A stretch of 64,000 nucleotides of DNA from an uncultured Sphingomonadales bacterium (GCA_903839675.1 CAIMDB010000008.1:62001-126000), one strand, 5' to 3'; shown: positions 48,790-58,712, counted from the first letter of the stretch. Program-made: numbers and translations. The notes: generated by a model not told the origin, from the sequence alone.

Positions 48790-48814
48790 ATGCGAAAATA
48801 ACATTTTATCGCAT
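48790..48814. promoter_or_regulatory. Candidate LysR-type operator ATGCGA-N13-TCGCAT
   Basis: Perfect 6-bp arms in the divergent LysR/Rieske intergenic region. Confidence 0.45.
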
Positions 48815-48866
48815 TGCCCTGTTGGTTCAAGCCGAAGCTCAATCAAATTGGGGGGAGCGCTCGGCC

Positions 48867-50075
48867 GTGGATATGAAGCATATTGATGCGCTGTTTCGCG
48901 AGCGCAGAACCGGCCACACCCTGCCCCGCGATCTGTACATTAGCCAGGACGCCTTCGATTTCGATCTGACGGCTATTTACGGGCAAAGCTGGCTGATGGC
49001 CGGCATGGAATGTGAACTCCCCAAAGCGGGCAGCTACATCTCGATGATGGTCGGCAAATGGCCGGTTCTCATCGTCCGCGACAAGCAAGGCGACATCCGC
49101 GCATTCCACAACAGCTGCCGCCACCGCGGTTCCGTCATCTGCCCGGTCGGCCACGGCACAGCGCCAAAGCTGGTGTGCCCCTATCATCGCTGGACCTACG
49201 ATCTGGACGGCTCCCTTTTCGCCGCAGGCCGCATGGATGACGATTTCGACAAGGCCGAGCATGGCCTGAAGCCGATTGCCATCGAAATCATCGCAGGCGC
49301 CGTCTACATCTGCCTTGCCGACAATCCTTTGCCGATCGACGACTTCCGCGAGAAGTTTTCGGCCTATGCCGGTCCGCTCAACTTCAAGGATTTGAAGCTG
49401 GCGCATGAAAGCGTGCTGGTGGAAAACGCCAACTGGAAGCTGGTCATGGAAAATGGCCGCGAATGCTACCATTGCGCGACGGGCCATCCGGAACTGGCCA
49501 AGACCTTCCCCGTCGGCATGTCCAAGCATTTCGACGCGCATGAAGACACGCGCGCCGAAGCCTTTGCCGCCGCGATGGATGCCGCCGGCCTGCCGCACGT
49601 TCCTGTTGAAGGCCATTGGTGGCAGGTTGCCCGCTTCGCGCTCAACGAAGGCTGCACCTCCATTTCGATGGACGGACAGCCCGTCGTGAAGAAGCCGTTG
49701 CTGACAGCCAATGGCGGCGATGTCGGCTCAATGCGCTGGGCGATTGATCCGCACCTCTTCTGCCACGCAACGTCTGACCATGTCTTCATGTTCAGCTGCA
49801 TGCCGGTCAGCCCCACCGAAACGCATGTCTACAGCAAGTGGTTCGTGCATAAGGATGCCGTGGAAGGCGTTGATTATGATATTGAAAGCCTGACGCAGCT
49901 TTGGACGGTCACAAACGGCCAGGACAAAGCTCTGGCTGAAAACAACCACGCCGGAATCAATAGCCCCGGTTACACGCCGGGCCCCTATTCCAACGACGCA
50001 GAGATGCTCGCCCGCCGGTTTACCGACTGGTATTGTGATGTCTCGCGGGCTTATATTGACGCCCATGTCAAATAA
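48867..50075 (+). CDS. Rieske oxygenase, GbcA/stachydrine-demethylase-like
   Basis: CRHRGSVI...CPYHRWTYDLDGSL; ENGRECYHCATGHPEL mononuclear iron site; GTG 48867 or ATG 48873 start. Confidence 0.88.
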   Translation: MDMKHIDALFRERRTGHTLPRDLYISQDAFDFDLTAIYGQSWLMAGMECELPKAGSYISMMVGKWPVLIVRDKQGDIRAFHNSCRHRGSVICPVGHGTAPKLVCPYHRWTYDLDGSLFAAGRMDDDFDKAEHGLKPIAIEIIAGAVYICLADNPLPIDDFREKFSAYAGPLNFKDLKLAHESVLVENANWKLVMENGRECYHCATGHPELAKTFPVGMSKHFDAHEDTRAEAFAAAMDAAGLPHVPVEGHWWQVARFALNEGCTSISMDGQPVVKKPLLTANGGDVGSMRWAIDPHLFCHATSDHVFMFSCMPVSPTETHVYSKWFVHKDAVEGVDYDIESLTQLWTVTNGQDKALAENNHAGINSPGYTPGPYSNDAEMLARRFTDWYCDVSRAYIDAHVK

Positions 50076-51324
50076 ACGGCCCGGGGATTTCCGCCCCGAA
50101 ACACTCGCAGTCGCCTACGGATACGATCCGCAATTGGGAATGGGTGCGGCCAAGCCGCCCATCTTCATGACGTCGACCTTTGTGTATCCGTCCGCACAGC
50201 ATGCCAAATATGTGCATGAAGCCTATTTTGAAGGCACCGGGCCGCTGGTTGGGGAGACCAACCATATCTATTCGCGACTGGGCCACCCCGGGCTCGACTT
50301 TCTGGAAGCCCGCCTCGCTGCGATTGATGGCGCGGAGGATGCTGTCGCCTATTGCAGCGGCATGGCCGCACATTCGAGCATCGCGCTTGCTTATCTGCGC
50401 GGCGGCGACAGCGTATTGCACGGTCGCCCGATCTATGGCGGCGTCGATTTTCTCTACAACACCATGATGCCGCAATTCGGCACGCATCCAGCCGCCTATC
50501 TGGACGGGACAGACGAAGATGGCGTGCGGGCAGCCGCCGAAGAGGCCATGGCCAAAGGCCCGCTGAAGCTCATCATCGCCGAAACGCCTGCCAACCCGAC
50601 AGCCGCTATTGTCGATCTCGACCTCATGGTGCGCATCGCCGATGAAGTTGGCGCCAAGCAGGGCCACCGCCCGCTCGTTGTGGTCGATAACACGCTGCTC
50701 GGCCCCTTTTCCCAGCGGCCGATTTCGCACGGGGTCGATCTGTGCATGACCTCGCTCACCAAATATTGCGGCGGGCATAGCGATCTTCTGGCGGGCGGGA
50801 TCTCCGGCCGCAAGGAGCTGATCGATCAGCTGAAATTGCAGCGCACGACATGGGGCAATCATCTTGACCCCTATACGTCTTGGCTCGTGCTCCGGTCGCT
50901 TGAGTCCGTTGCGGTGCGCACCGAACGCGCCATGAGCAATGCGCGCGGGGTCGCCGAGTTTCTGCGCGATCACCCCAAGGTCGCTGGCGTCACTTATCTA
51001 GGTTTTCTGGAAGAAGGCACACGCGGCCGCGCAGTGTACGACAAACAGTGCAAAGCGGCGGGCTCTACCTTCTCCTTCCATCTACATGGGGGCGAGGCCG
51101 AAGCCTTCCGCATGCTCGACCAGCTTCAGTTGATGAAGCTGGCTGTCAGCCTTGGCGGATCAGAGACGCTGATCTGCCATTCCGCCAGCACAACGCACTA
51201 TGCCGTGCCAAGTGAGCAGCGACTGGCAGGCGGAATTACCGATGGCACCATCCGCCTTTCGGTTGGGCTGGAACATATTGACGACCTGATCGCCGATTTG
51301 GCGCAGGCATTGGAGGCAGTGTAA
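50065..51324 (+). CDS. Cystathionine gamma-synthase/methionine gamma-lyase family PLP enzyme
   Basis: YSRLGHPGLDFLEARLAAIDGAEDAVAYCSGMAAHSS; PLP lysine motif SLTKYCGGHSDLLAGG. Confidence 0.9.
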   Translation: MSNKRPGDFRPETLAVAYGYDPQLGMGAAKPPIFMTSTFVYPSAQHAKYVHEAYFEGTGPLVGETNHIYSRLGHPGLDFLEARLAAIDGAEDAVAYCSGMAAHSSIALAYLRGGDSVLHGRPIYGGVDFLYNTMMPQFGTHPAAYLDGTDEDGVRAAAEEAMAKGPLKLIIAETPANPTAAIVDLDLMVRIADEVGAKQGHRPLVVVDNTLLGPFSQRPISHGVDLCMTSLTKYCGGHSDLLAGGISGRKELIDQLKLQRTTWGNHLDPYTSWLVLRSLESVAVRTERAMSNARGVAEFLRDHPKVAGVTYLGFLEEGTRGRAVYDKQCKAAGSTFSFHLHGGEAEAFRMLDQLQLMKLAVSLGGSETLICHSASTTHYAVPSEQRLAGGITDGTIRLSVGLEHIDDLIADLAQALEAV

Positions 51325-52787
51325 TGGAACTGAACTTTACAGGTACCGATATCTGTGCCGTCAACGGCACCAGAAGCGCTCCCGAAGCCCGCTACGATGT
51401 CGTCGTGGTTGGTGCAGGGCCCAGCGGCATTGCCGCCGCCGTTGAACATGCAACGGCGGGCAAGTCTGTCCTGCTGGTCGATGAGAACCCCGTGTCCGGC
51501 GCTTTGATGGGCAATGACACGCCGCTCTATTTCGGCGGACGGATGACAGCTGCCACCCAGAATAGTGAGCGGATGCTCGAAGCGATCTTCATGAGCATGC
51601 CCGACCTTGAAAAGGCGATGGACGCGGGCGCGGAACTGTTGCTGGGCACCACAGCCTGGGGCGTTTACCGCAATGGCCCCGGCGTCGCGAGCTTGCCCGA
51701 TCAGGTCGTTGGCCTTGCCGATGCTGAGCGCTCTTGGATGATTGGCTTTGGCACGATTGTGCTGGCAACCGGCGCCCGTGATCTGGCGATGGCCTTCCCC
51801 GGCTGGAACCAGCCCGGCGTGATGGGCGCTGCCGCTTTGCAGATGTTGCTGACCCGTTACGATGCCTTTGCTGGGCGCCGCGTGCTGGTGCTCGGCTCAC
51901 ATGATCTGGCGCTGGAGACGGCCTTGGTCGCGCATGCCCGTGGCATTGAGGTCGCTGGCCTCATCGAAGTGCGCGATGCGCCGCAGGGTAGCGCTGATCT
52001 GGTCGCCCAAGTCATAGCTGCCGGCATCTCCATCTCGTGTGGCCAGACCATCGCGTCGGCCAGGGGCGGGATCGACGGCGTTGAATCTGCGACGCTGACG
52101 TCTGGTGAGACCATCACCTGCGACACAATCTGCGTCGCTATCGGCCTTGTGCCGTCGATCGAACTGGTCGACGCCATGCACGGCCCGCGCACGCTTAACC
52201 CAACACGCGGCGGTTATATTCCCGCAGGAGAAGCCAGCGTGATCGCTGTCGGCGATTGTGCGGGGCTCACCGATAGCGGCTTTGACCATATCGCCTACCG
52301 GATGGATTGGATGCGCGCGCTAACCGCCGTCACGACCAATGACACCATCATTTGTCAGTGCGAGGAAGTCACACGGGCGGATCTGATCGGTATCCAACCG
52401 CCAAACTATCTGCCCCGCCCCGCTGCCATGTGCGCGCGTTCACTCGAAACACTGCTGAAGGATGGCCCCGCCAACCCAGACCAGATCAAGCGCCTCACCC
52501 GCTCGGGCATGGGCGTGTGCCAAGGCCGCCGCTGCCGCGATCAGGTGGCGATGCTGCTGGCGCTGGAATCCGGCACGCCCTACGGCACCATTCCGCTGGC
52601 CAGCCACCGCGCGCCAGTCCGCCCGCTTCCGCTCAAGATTTTGGCCGAATGGGACGAGCCGGCCGAAATGGAAGCGGCCTGGGACGTCTGGTTCGGCATT
52701 CCAACACAATGGGTGCCCGTCGAAGATATCGGCACGCCTTATCAGGATGAGCACCGCGAGATGCTCTACACGGGGATGTACAAATGA
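51324..52787 (+). CDS. FAD/NAD(P)-binding oxidoreductase with [2Fe-2S] BFD-like domain (HcnB/opine oxidase subunit A-like)
   Basis: YDVVVVGAGPSGIAAA; CQCEEVTRADLIG...GMGVCQGRRCRDQV. Confidence 0.85.
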   Translation: MELNFTGTDICAVNGTRSAPEARYDVVVVGAGPSGIAAAVEHATAGKSVLLVDENPVSGALMGNDTPLYFGGRMTAATQNSERMLEAIFMSMPDLEKAMDAGAELLLGTTAWGVYRNGPGVASLPDQVVGLADAERSWMIGFGTIVLATGARDLAMAFPGWNQPGVMGAAALQMLLTRYDAFAGRRVLVLGSHDLALETALVAHARGIEVAGLIEVRDAPQGSADLVAQVIAAGISISCGQTIASARGGIDGVESATLTSGETITCDTICVAIGLVPSIELVDAMHGPRTLNPTRGGYIPAGEASVIAVGDCAGLTDSGFDHIAYRMDWMRALTAVTTNDTIICQCEEVTRADLIGIQPPNYLPRPAAMCARSLETLLKDGPANPDQIKRLTRSGMGVCQGRRCRDQVAMLLALESGTPYGTIPLASHRAPVRPLPLKILAEWDEPAEMEAAWDVWFGIPTQWVPVEDIGTPYQDEHREMLYTGMYK

Positions 52788-53920
52788 GCGGGTCAGAAGT
52801 TGTCATCGTTGGCGGTGGCGTCACTGGCCTGAGCGCCGGTTGGTGGCTCGCGCGGTCGGGCGTGAAGGTCACTGTGCTCGACAAATTCATTGTCGGCTGG
52901 GAAGCCTCGGGCCGCAATGGCGGCGGCGCATCGCACTATGCGAGCCCGCTCTTCGACGAAGAACAGCGCCTTTGGCCGCAGATGGATGAACTGCTCGGCT
53001 ATCCGACCGAGCACCGCAAGGGCCGCATCCTGATTGCCATGACGGAGCGCCAGTGGGAGCAATATCGCTTCATCGCAGAACGCCACAAGCGGCTCGACCA
53101 CCCGGTTGAACTGCTCGACGTGAAGCAGATTCAGGAAGCGGTGCCGCTGGCCGGAGACAATTCCTTTGGCGGCATCCACTATAAGTTCGGTGGCCATGCC
53201 AACCCCCAGCGCAGTGTGCAGGCCTATGCCTGGGCGCTGCAGGATCTGGGCGGCAAGATCATCCAGCACAGCCCTGTGACTGGCTTTGAAACGGCAGGCG
53301 GCAAGGTGACGGCAGTGAAGACGGCCAATGCCACTTATGGTTGTGACTCCGTGGTCGTGGCCGCAGGGCCGCAAATCCCGCAGCTGATGGCGCAGTTGGG
53401 CGTGGATGTGCCGCTGGCCGCTGCGCGCGCGGAAATGATCATCACAGAGCCTGCGCCGATGATGCCGCTCGGCGGTGTCGATGGCCATAAAATCTATGGT
53501 CGGCAGACGCTGCGCGGTAACCTTGCTTATGGTGGTGGCCCGCATGAATGGCTGGATGTGGATGCAACTGGCCCTGCCGCGCGTCCCTCCACACCGCTGG
53601 CCCGCAATCTGGCAAAGCGTCTTGCCGAGATGCTGCCAAAGGCCGCGCATCTCAACGTTATCCGCAGCTGGGCGGGCGTGATTGAAAACTCGCCTGATGG
53701 CCGTCCGATCATCGACCAGCTGACCAGCCCGGACAATGTCGTCGTCGCCTCTATGTCGAGCGTGGGCTTTGGCCTGTCGCCTGCATCGGGCCATGCGATC
53801 CGCGACCTTGTGATCGACGGAAAATGCTCCTTTGCGGACATTGATCTCCTGAAGCTGTCGCGCTTTGACGGGTTGGAAAAAGACTGGCGTGAAAAGCGCG
53901 GGTGGATGCCCATTTCATGA
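52784..53920 (+). CDS. FAD-dependent oxidoreductase (DAO family, HcnC/opine oxidase subunit B-like)
   Basis: EVVIVGGGVTGLSAGWWLARSGVKVTVLDKF; EASGRNGGGASHYASP. Confidence 0.85.
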   Translation: MSGSEVVIVGGGVTGLSAGWWLARSGVKVTVLDKFIVGWEASGRNGGGASHYASPLFDEEQRLWPQMDELLGYPTEHRKGRILIAMTERQWEQYRFIAERHKRLDHPVELLDVKQIQEAVPLAGDNSFGGIHYKFGGHANPQRSVQAYAWALQDLGGKIIQHSPVTGFETAGGKVTAVKTANATYGCDSVVVAAGPQIPQLMAQLGVDVPLAAARAEMIITEPAPMMPLGGVDGHKIYGRQTLRGNLAYGGGPHEWLDVDATGPAARPSTPLARNLAKRLAEMLPKAAHLNVIRSWAGVIENSPDGRPIIDQLTSPDNVVVASMSSVGFGLSPASGHAIRDLVIDGKCSFADIDLLKLSRFDGLEKDWREKRGWMPIS

Positions 53921-55173
53921 GCCGATATTCGGCGCTTGGATTGCTGCGCGGTGCCCTGAACGGGCAAAAGCATTGGCAACCCGCTTGGCGCGATCCGGAA
54001 CCCAAGTCCCATTACGACATCATCATTATCGGTGGTGGCGGGCATGGCTTGGCGACCGCTTATTATCTGGCCAAGGTCCATGGACTGCGCAACATTGCAG
54101 TGCTGGAAAAAGGCTGGATCGGCGGCGGCAATACCGGACGCAACACAACGATTGTGCGCTCCAATTACCGATTGGAGCCTCTGCATAACCTGTTCGAATT
54201 CGGCCTGAAGCTCTGGCATGGGATGAGCGATGAGCTGAACTACAACGTCATGTTCAGCCCGCGTGGGGCGATGTTCCTCGGCCATAGCGATGCGGACATG
54301 GTCAAGCTGGCAGAACGCGGCGACGCCATGCGCTGCGACGGCATTGATGCAGATCTGATGACGCGCGATGAAGTCGCCAAGCTGGAGCCGCTGCTCGATA
54401 TGTCGCGCGATGCCCGCTTCCCCATTCAGGGCGGCCTGATCCAGCGGCGCGGCGGCTCTGCGCGGCATGATGCCGTTGCCTGGGGCTATGCGCGCGGGGC
54501 GGACAGCTTTGGCGTCGACATTATCCAGAAGTGCGAAGTCACAGGCTTTGTGCGTGATGGCAATGCTGTGGTCGGCGTGGAAACGACGCGTGGCCGCATT
54601 GGTGCCGGACGCGTCGGCATTTGCGTGGCCGGTCATAGCGGCCATGTCGCGGCCATGGCGGGGCTGAAACTGCCCGTTGAATCCCAGACCCTGCAGGCGA
54701 TGGTGACCGAAGGCGTGAAGCCGATGATCAACAGCGTGATCATGTCGCAATCGCTGCATTGCTATATCAGCCAGTCAGACAAGGGCGGCATCGTCTTTGG
54801 CGGCGACCCTGACAATTGGCCCAGCTATGCCCAGCGCGGCCACCCCATGGTGATGGAAGGCGCCGTCGCGCAGGGCCTCGCCCTTGTGCCCGCCCTCTCC
54901 CGCCTGCGGATGGTCCGCACCTGGAGCGGCGTGACCGATATGAGCTTTGATGGCGCGCCCATCATCGGCGAAACGCCCGTGCCCAACCTCTATATCAATG
55001 GCGGCTGGTGCTATGGTGGCTTTAAGGCGACGCCCGCCTCCGGCTGGACCTATGCCCACACATTGGCGACGGGCAAGCCACACCCGCTCAACGCCCCCTT
55101 CTCGCTCGACCGGTTTGAACGCGGCGCAACCATTGATGAAACGGGGAGCGGCCCGATGCCGAATAGCCGCTAA
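53917..55173 (+). CDS. soxB: Sarcosine oxidase subunit beta
   Basis: MSRYSALGLLRGALNGQKHWQPAWRDPEPKSHYDIIIIGGGGHGLATAYYLAK...GRNTTIVRSNYRL; followed by soxD, soxA, soxG. Confidence 0.93.
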   Translation: MSRYSALGLLRGALNGQKHWQPAWRDPEPKSHYDIIIIGGGGHGLATAYYLAKVHGLRNIAVLEKGWIGGGNTGRNTTIVRSNYRLEPLHNLFEFGLKLWHGMSDELNYNVMFSPRGAMFLGHSDADMVKLAERGDAMRCDGIDADLMTRDEVAKLEPLLDMSRDARFPIQGGLIQRRGGSARHDAVAWGYARGADSFGVDIIQKCEVTGFVRDGNAVVGVETTRGRIGAGRVGICVAGHSGHVAAMAGLKLPVESQTLQAMVTEGVKPMINSVIMSQSLHCYISQSDKGGIVFGGDPDNWPSYAQRGHPMVMEGAVAQGLALVPALSRLRMVRTWSGVTDMSFDGAPIIGETPVPNLYINGGWCYGGFKATPASGWTYAHTLATGKPHPLNAPFSLDRFERGATIDETGSGPMPNSR

Positions 55174-55436
55174 TGATGCAGATCACGTGCCCGCATTGCG
55201 GCCCAAGGGCGCAATCCGAATTCATCTATGAGCGTACGGTCGATTCCGTGGTGCCGCTGGACGCAGCGCCCGAGCAGGCGATGGCTGCCCTGTTCTCTCG
55301 CACCAACCCGCGCGGCGTGGATGAGGAAATCTGGCGCCACACTTATGGCTGCCGGGCTTGGCTGGTCATGACCCGCCACCGCGTCACCAATGAGATTTCG
55401 GCCACACGGGCTGTCGGACCGGAGGCCCTGCCATGA
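55173..55436 (+). CDS. soxD: Sarcosine oxidase subunit delta
   Basis: QITCPHCGPRAQSEFIYE...HTYGCRAWLVMTRHRVTNEI. Confidence 0.93.
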   Translation: MMQITCPHCGPRAQSEFIYERTVDSVVPLDAAPEQAMAALFSRTNPRGVDEEIWRHTYGCRAWLVMTRHRVTNEISATRAVGPEALP

Positions 55437-58216
55437 GCGGCCCCACGCGCGACCCAAAAGGCGCGACCATTAGCTTCAGCTTTGACGGCAAGACCTACAA
55501 AGCACGCGCCGGCGATACGCTGGCAGCCGCGTTGCTGGCCAATGGCGTCGGCCTAGTCGGGCGCAGCTTTAAATATCACCGCCCCCGCGGCATCATGACG
55601 GCGGGCATTGAAGAGCCAAACGCGCTCGTCACGGTCGGCGAAGGCGGACGGGCAGAGCCTAATACCCGGGCGACTGATGTGTTTGTCTATGATGGGCTCA
55701 TCGCCCGCAGCCAGAACCGCTGGCCCAATCTGAGCTTTGACGTGGGGGCCGTCTTCAGCCTTGCAGCGCCAATGCTTGGCGCCGGTTTTTACTACAAAAC
55801 CTTTTTTGGCTCAGCCAAGCGGTGGATGTTCTACGAGTATTTCATCCGCAAGGCGGCCGGGCTCGGCAATGCGCCAACCAAGGCTGACCCGGACAGGTTC
55901 AGCCAGCGCGCGGCATTTTGCGATGTCCTTGTCGTCGGCGCAGGCCCCGCAGGATTGCAGGCCGCGCTGGAACAAGCGGAAGCTGGCAAGCGCGTCATCC
56001 TTGTCGAACAGGACAGCATCCTCGGCGCCTCGCTGATCCGCGACCCGCAGGAACTCGACACCGCTTGGGCTGATAGCGCCGCCGCCCGCATCCGTGCAGC
56101 CGGTGGTCGCATCCTCACCCGCACAACCGCGTCAGGCTATTGGGAGCATGATCTCGTCACGCTGACGCAGCGCTTGGCTGAACCCGGTGAAGTTCCAACC
56201 AACGGCGTGACCCAGCGGCTCTGGCACGTCCGGGCTCGTCAGGTCATTCTGGCAACGGGAAGCATCGAACGCCCCATTGCCTTTGCGCATAATGACCGCC
56301 CCGGCGTCATGCTGTCACAGGCGGCACGCACCTATGTCCGCCGCTTTGGCGTTCTGCCCGGCAAGCGCGTTGTGATCGCGACCAACAATGACGACGCCTA
56401 TAAAACAGTTCAGGCCCTTAAAGAGGTGGGCGCCGAAATTGTGGCCATCCTCGATGCGCGGCCCCAGTTTTCGGCTGCCGCTGCGGGCGCTGAGTCCGCT
56501 GGCCTTCCGGTCTGGACGAACGCCGTCCCTTCCATCGTAACCGGCGCACGCCATTGCCTGTCCGGCGTGACTGCAATTGTCGACGGACAATCGAAAAACT
56601 GGAAGGCTGATCTCATCGCAGTCTCCGGCGGGTTCACACCTGTCGTCCATCTGCACATGCAGGCGGGCGGCACGCTGGACTGGAACGAAGCCGCACAGGC
56701 CTTCGTCGCCGCTGCCTCGCGCCAGAACGTCACCACGATCGGTGGTGCGGCGAACCCGGATCCCGTTTTCCCGGTCACGCCGGTTTCCAACCCGAAGAAG
56801 AGCTTCATCGATTTCCAGAACGATGTGTCGCTCGCCGATGTCGATCTGGCATGGGCCGAAGGGTACCGGTCGGTCGAGCACCTGAAGCGCTACACGACGC
56901 TCGGCATGGCGACCGATCAGGGCAAGCTCAGCAACATGGCCGCCTTGGGTCGCCTTGCAGAAAAGCAGGGCGTCTCCATTCCTGAAGCAGGCCTAACGAC
57001 CTTCCGCCCACCGTATACGCCGGTGAGCATGGGCCTTATCGCAGGGGCTGGTGCCAAGAATGCGGGCGCGCACGTCCGCCGCTTGGCGCTGTACGATGTC
57101 CACGCCGCCAAAAACCCGATCTGGCAGCCGCTTGGCTATTGGTTCCGCCCGCGCGCTTACCCCCAAGGTCAGGAGACTTTGGCACAGGCAGCCCTTCGTG
57201 AGGCAAAGGAAGTCCGAACCGGCGTCGGGATGACCGACGTGTCGACCCTCGCCAAATTTGAGGTGAGCGGCCCCGATGCCGCCGCATTCCTTGAGCTCAT
57301 CTGCGCAACGACGGTCAGCAAGCTTGCTGTCGGGCGTGGCCGATACACCTTCATGCTGCGCGAAGACGGCATCGCGTTTGACGACGGCACGGTCTGGCGT
57401 CTGGACGAGAACCGCTATCTGTTGACCAGTTCAACCGGCGGCGCAGACCGGATGGCCACGCACATCTCCTATGTCCGCCAATATCTGTGCCCGCAGTTGA
57501 AGGTTTCGGCCGTCAATGTGCAGGAACATCATGCTGGGATCGCCATTGCAGGCCCCAAGGCAAAGGCGGTGATGGATGCGCTGATCAAGGCGGACAGCCC
57601 GCGCCATATGTCCACCGTTCCGGCCGAAATCGCTGGCGTTCCGGTGATCGTCCTAGCCGCGAGCTATAGCGGCGAACGCGCCTTTGAAGTCTATGTTGAG
57701 GCAAGTCACGCGGCGTCCGTCTGGGCGGCCTGTGAAGCAGAAGTGACCGCACAGGGCGGCAGTCTCTATGGCCTTGAAGCGATGGAATTCCTGCGCATTG
57801 AAAAGGGCCATCTGGTCGTCGGTGGCGAAGTGGACGGTCGCATGACCCCCATGGACTTGGCGCTGGACAAGATGCTCAACAAGGCGGGCGGATATATCGG
57901 TGCCACTGGCCTGTCCCGCCCTGCTTTGGCTGAACCCGGCCGTCGCCAGTTGGTCGGACTGGAGGCGATTGAGGGAGATATTCCCGAGGGCGCCATGCTG
58001 ATTACGCACAAGGGTGGCTCACCCCACGGCCATGTCAGCGCGGCAGCCTTCAAGATTTTGGAGGGCGGGTCTGTCGCTCTTGGCCAGTTGAAGGACGGTT
58101 TTAGCCGCCACGGGGAAGAGCTGATCGCCTCCTCCCCCACGCGCGGCCAAGAAGCCCGTGTTCGCGTGGTCCATCCGCACTTTTATGACACCGCAGGAGA
58201 GCGTTACCGTGACTGA
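55433..58216 (+). CDS. soxA: Sarcosine oxidase subunit alpha
   Basis: FDGKTYKARAGDTLAAALLANGVGLVGRSFKYHRPRGI; FAD domain; C-terminal GcvT-like domain. Confidence 0.94.
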   Translation: MSGPTRDPKGATISFSFDGKTYKARAGDTLAAALLANGVGLVGRSFKYHRPRGIMTAGIEEPNALVTVGEGGRAEPNTRATDVFVYDGLIARSQNRWPNLSFDVGAVFSLAAPMLGAGFYYKTFFGSAKRWMFYEYFIRKAAGLGNAPTKADPDRFSQRAAFCDVLVVGAGPAGLQAALEQAEAGKRVILVEQDSILGASLIRDPQELDTAWADSAAARIRAAGGRILTRTTASGYWEHDLVTLTQRLAEPGEVPTNGVTQRLWHVRARQVILATGSIERPIAFAHNDRPGVMLSQAARTYVRRFGVLPGKRVVIATNNDDAYKTVQALKEVGAEIVAILDARPQFSAAAAGAESAGLPVWTNAVPSIVTGARHCLSGVTAIVDGQSKNWKADLIAVSGGFTPVVHLHMQAGGTLDWNEAAQAFVAAASRQNVTTIGGAANPDPVFPVTPVSNPKKSFIDFQNDVSLADVDLAWAEGYRSVEHLKRYTTLGMATDQGKLSNMAALGRLAEKQGVSIPEAGLTTFRPPYTPVSMGLIAGAGAKNAGAHVRRLALYDVHAAKNPIWQPLGYWFRPRAYPQGQETLAQAALREAKEVRTGVGMTDVSTLAKFEVSGPDAAAFLELICATTVSKLAVGRGRYTFMLREDGIAFDDGTVWRLDENRYLLTSSTGGADRMATHISYVRQYLCPQLKVSAVNVQEHHAGIAIAGPKAKAVMDALIKADSPRHMSTVPAEIAGVPVIVLAASYSGERAFEVYVEASHAASVWAACEAEVTAQGGSLYGLEAMEFLRIEKGHLVVGGEVDGRMTPMDLALDKMLNKAGGYIGATGLSRPALAEPGRRQLVGLEAIEGDIPEGAMLITHKGGSPHGHVSAAAFKILEGGSVALGQLKDGFSRHGEELIASSPTRGQEARVRVVHPHFYDTAGERYRD

Positions 58217-58712
58217 TGTAACAATGACGCTCCTGCCCGCAGCGCCGCTCCACGTGTTTGAGATTTGGAGCAACCCTGCATCTGTCGCCAAGCGTTTCAA
58301 GGCAGCGACCGGCTTTGAACTCCCTGCGACCGGCACATCCGGCGGCAGCGACGCACTCCGCTTGATCCGCTTCGAACCCACCGTGTGGCTCGTTGAAGGC
58401 GATATCAGCGCGCTAAGCGACATTCTGGCCGACGACGGCGCACTGACCGCTATTGGCGGCGGCACGGTCCGCATACGCCTGACAGGGCCCGGCTGGCGAA
58501 CCCTGCTGATGGAAGGCGGGGTCTTCAATGCGGAAGACCCGGCATTCAGCGCCGGATGCAGCGCGGCCACCATCATCGATCACGTCAATGTGCGCCTACA
58601 TGTCGTCAGTGACGACGTGTGCGACGCTTATGTCCCATTGAGCTTCAGCGCCGACCTCCTCCACTTCTGGAAAGAGGCGGCACTCAGTCTGTTTGAGGGC
58701 ATCGCGCCCTGA
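58209..58712 (+). CDS. soxG: Sarcosine oxidase subunit gamma-like
   Basis: Position after soxA with GTG/TGA overlap; FEPTVWLVEGDI...GPGWRTLLMEGGVFNAEDPAFSAGC. Confidence 0.75.
   Translation: MTDVTMTLLPAAPLHVFEIWSNPASVAKRFKAATGFELPATGTSGGSDALRLIRFEPTVWLVEGDISALSDILADDGALTAIGGGTVRIRLTGPGWRTLLMEGGVFNAEDPAFSAGCSAATIIDHVNVRLHVVSDDVCDAYVPLSFSADLLHFWKEAALSLFEGIAP

Noticed and set aside
53527-54759. 410-aa minus-strand ORF
   Set aside because: Antisense to the HcnC-like gene and soxB; Arg/His/Ala-rich shadow frame.
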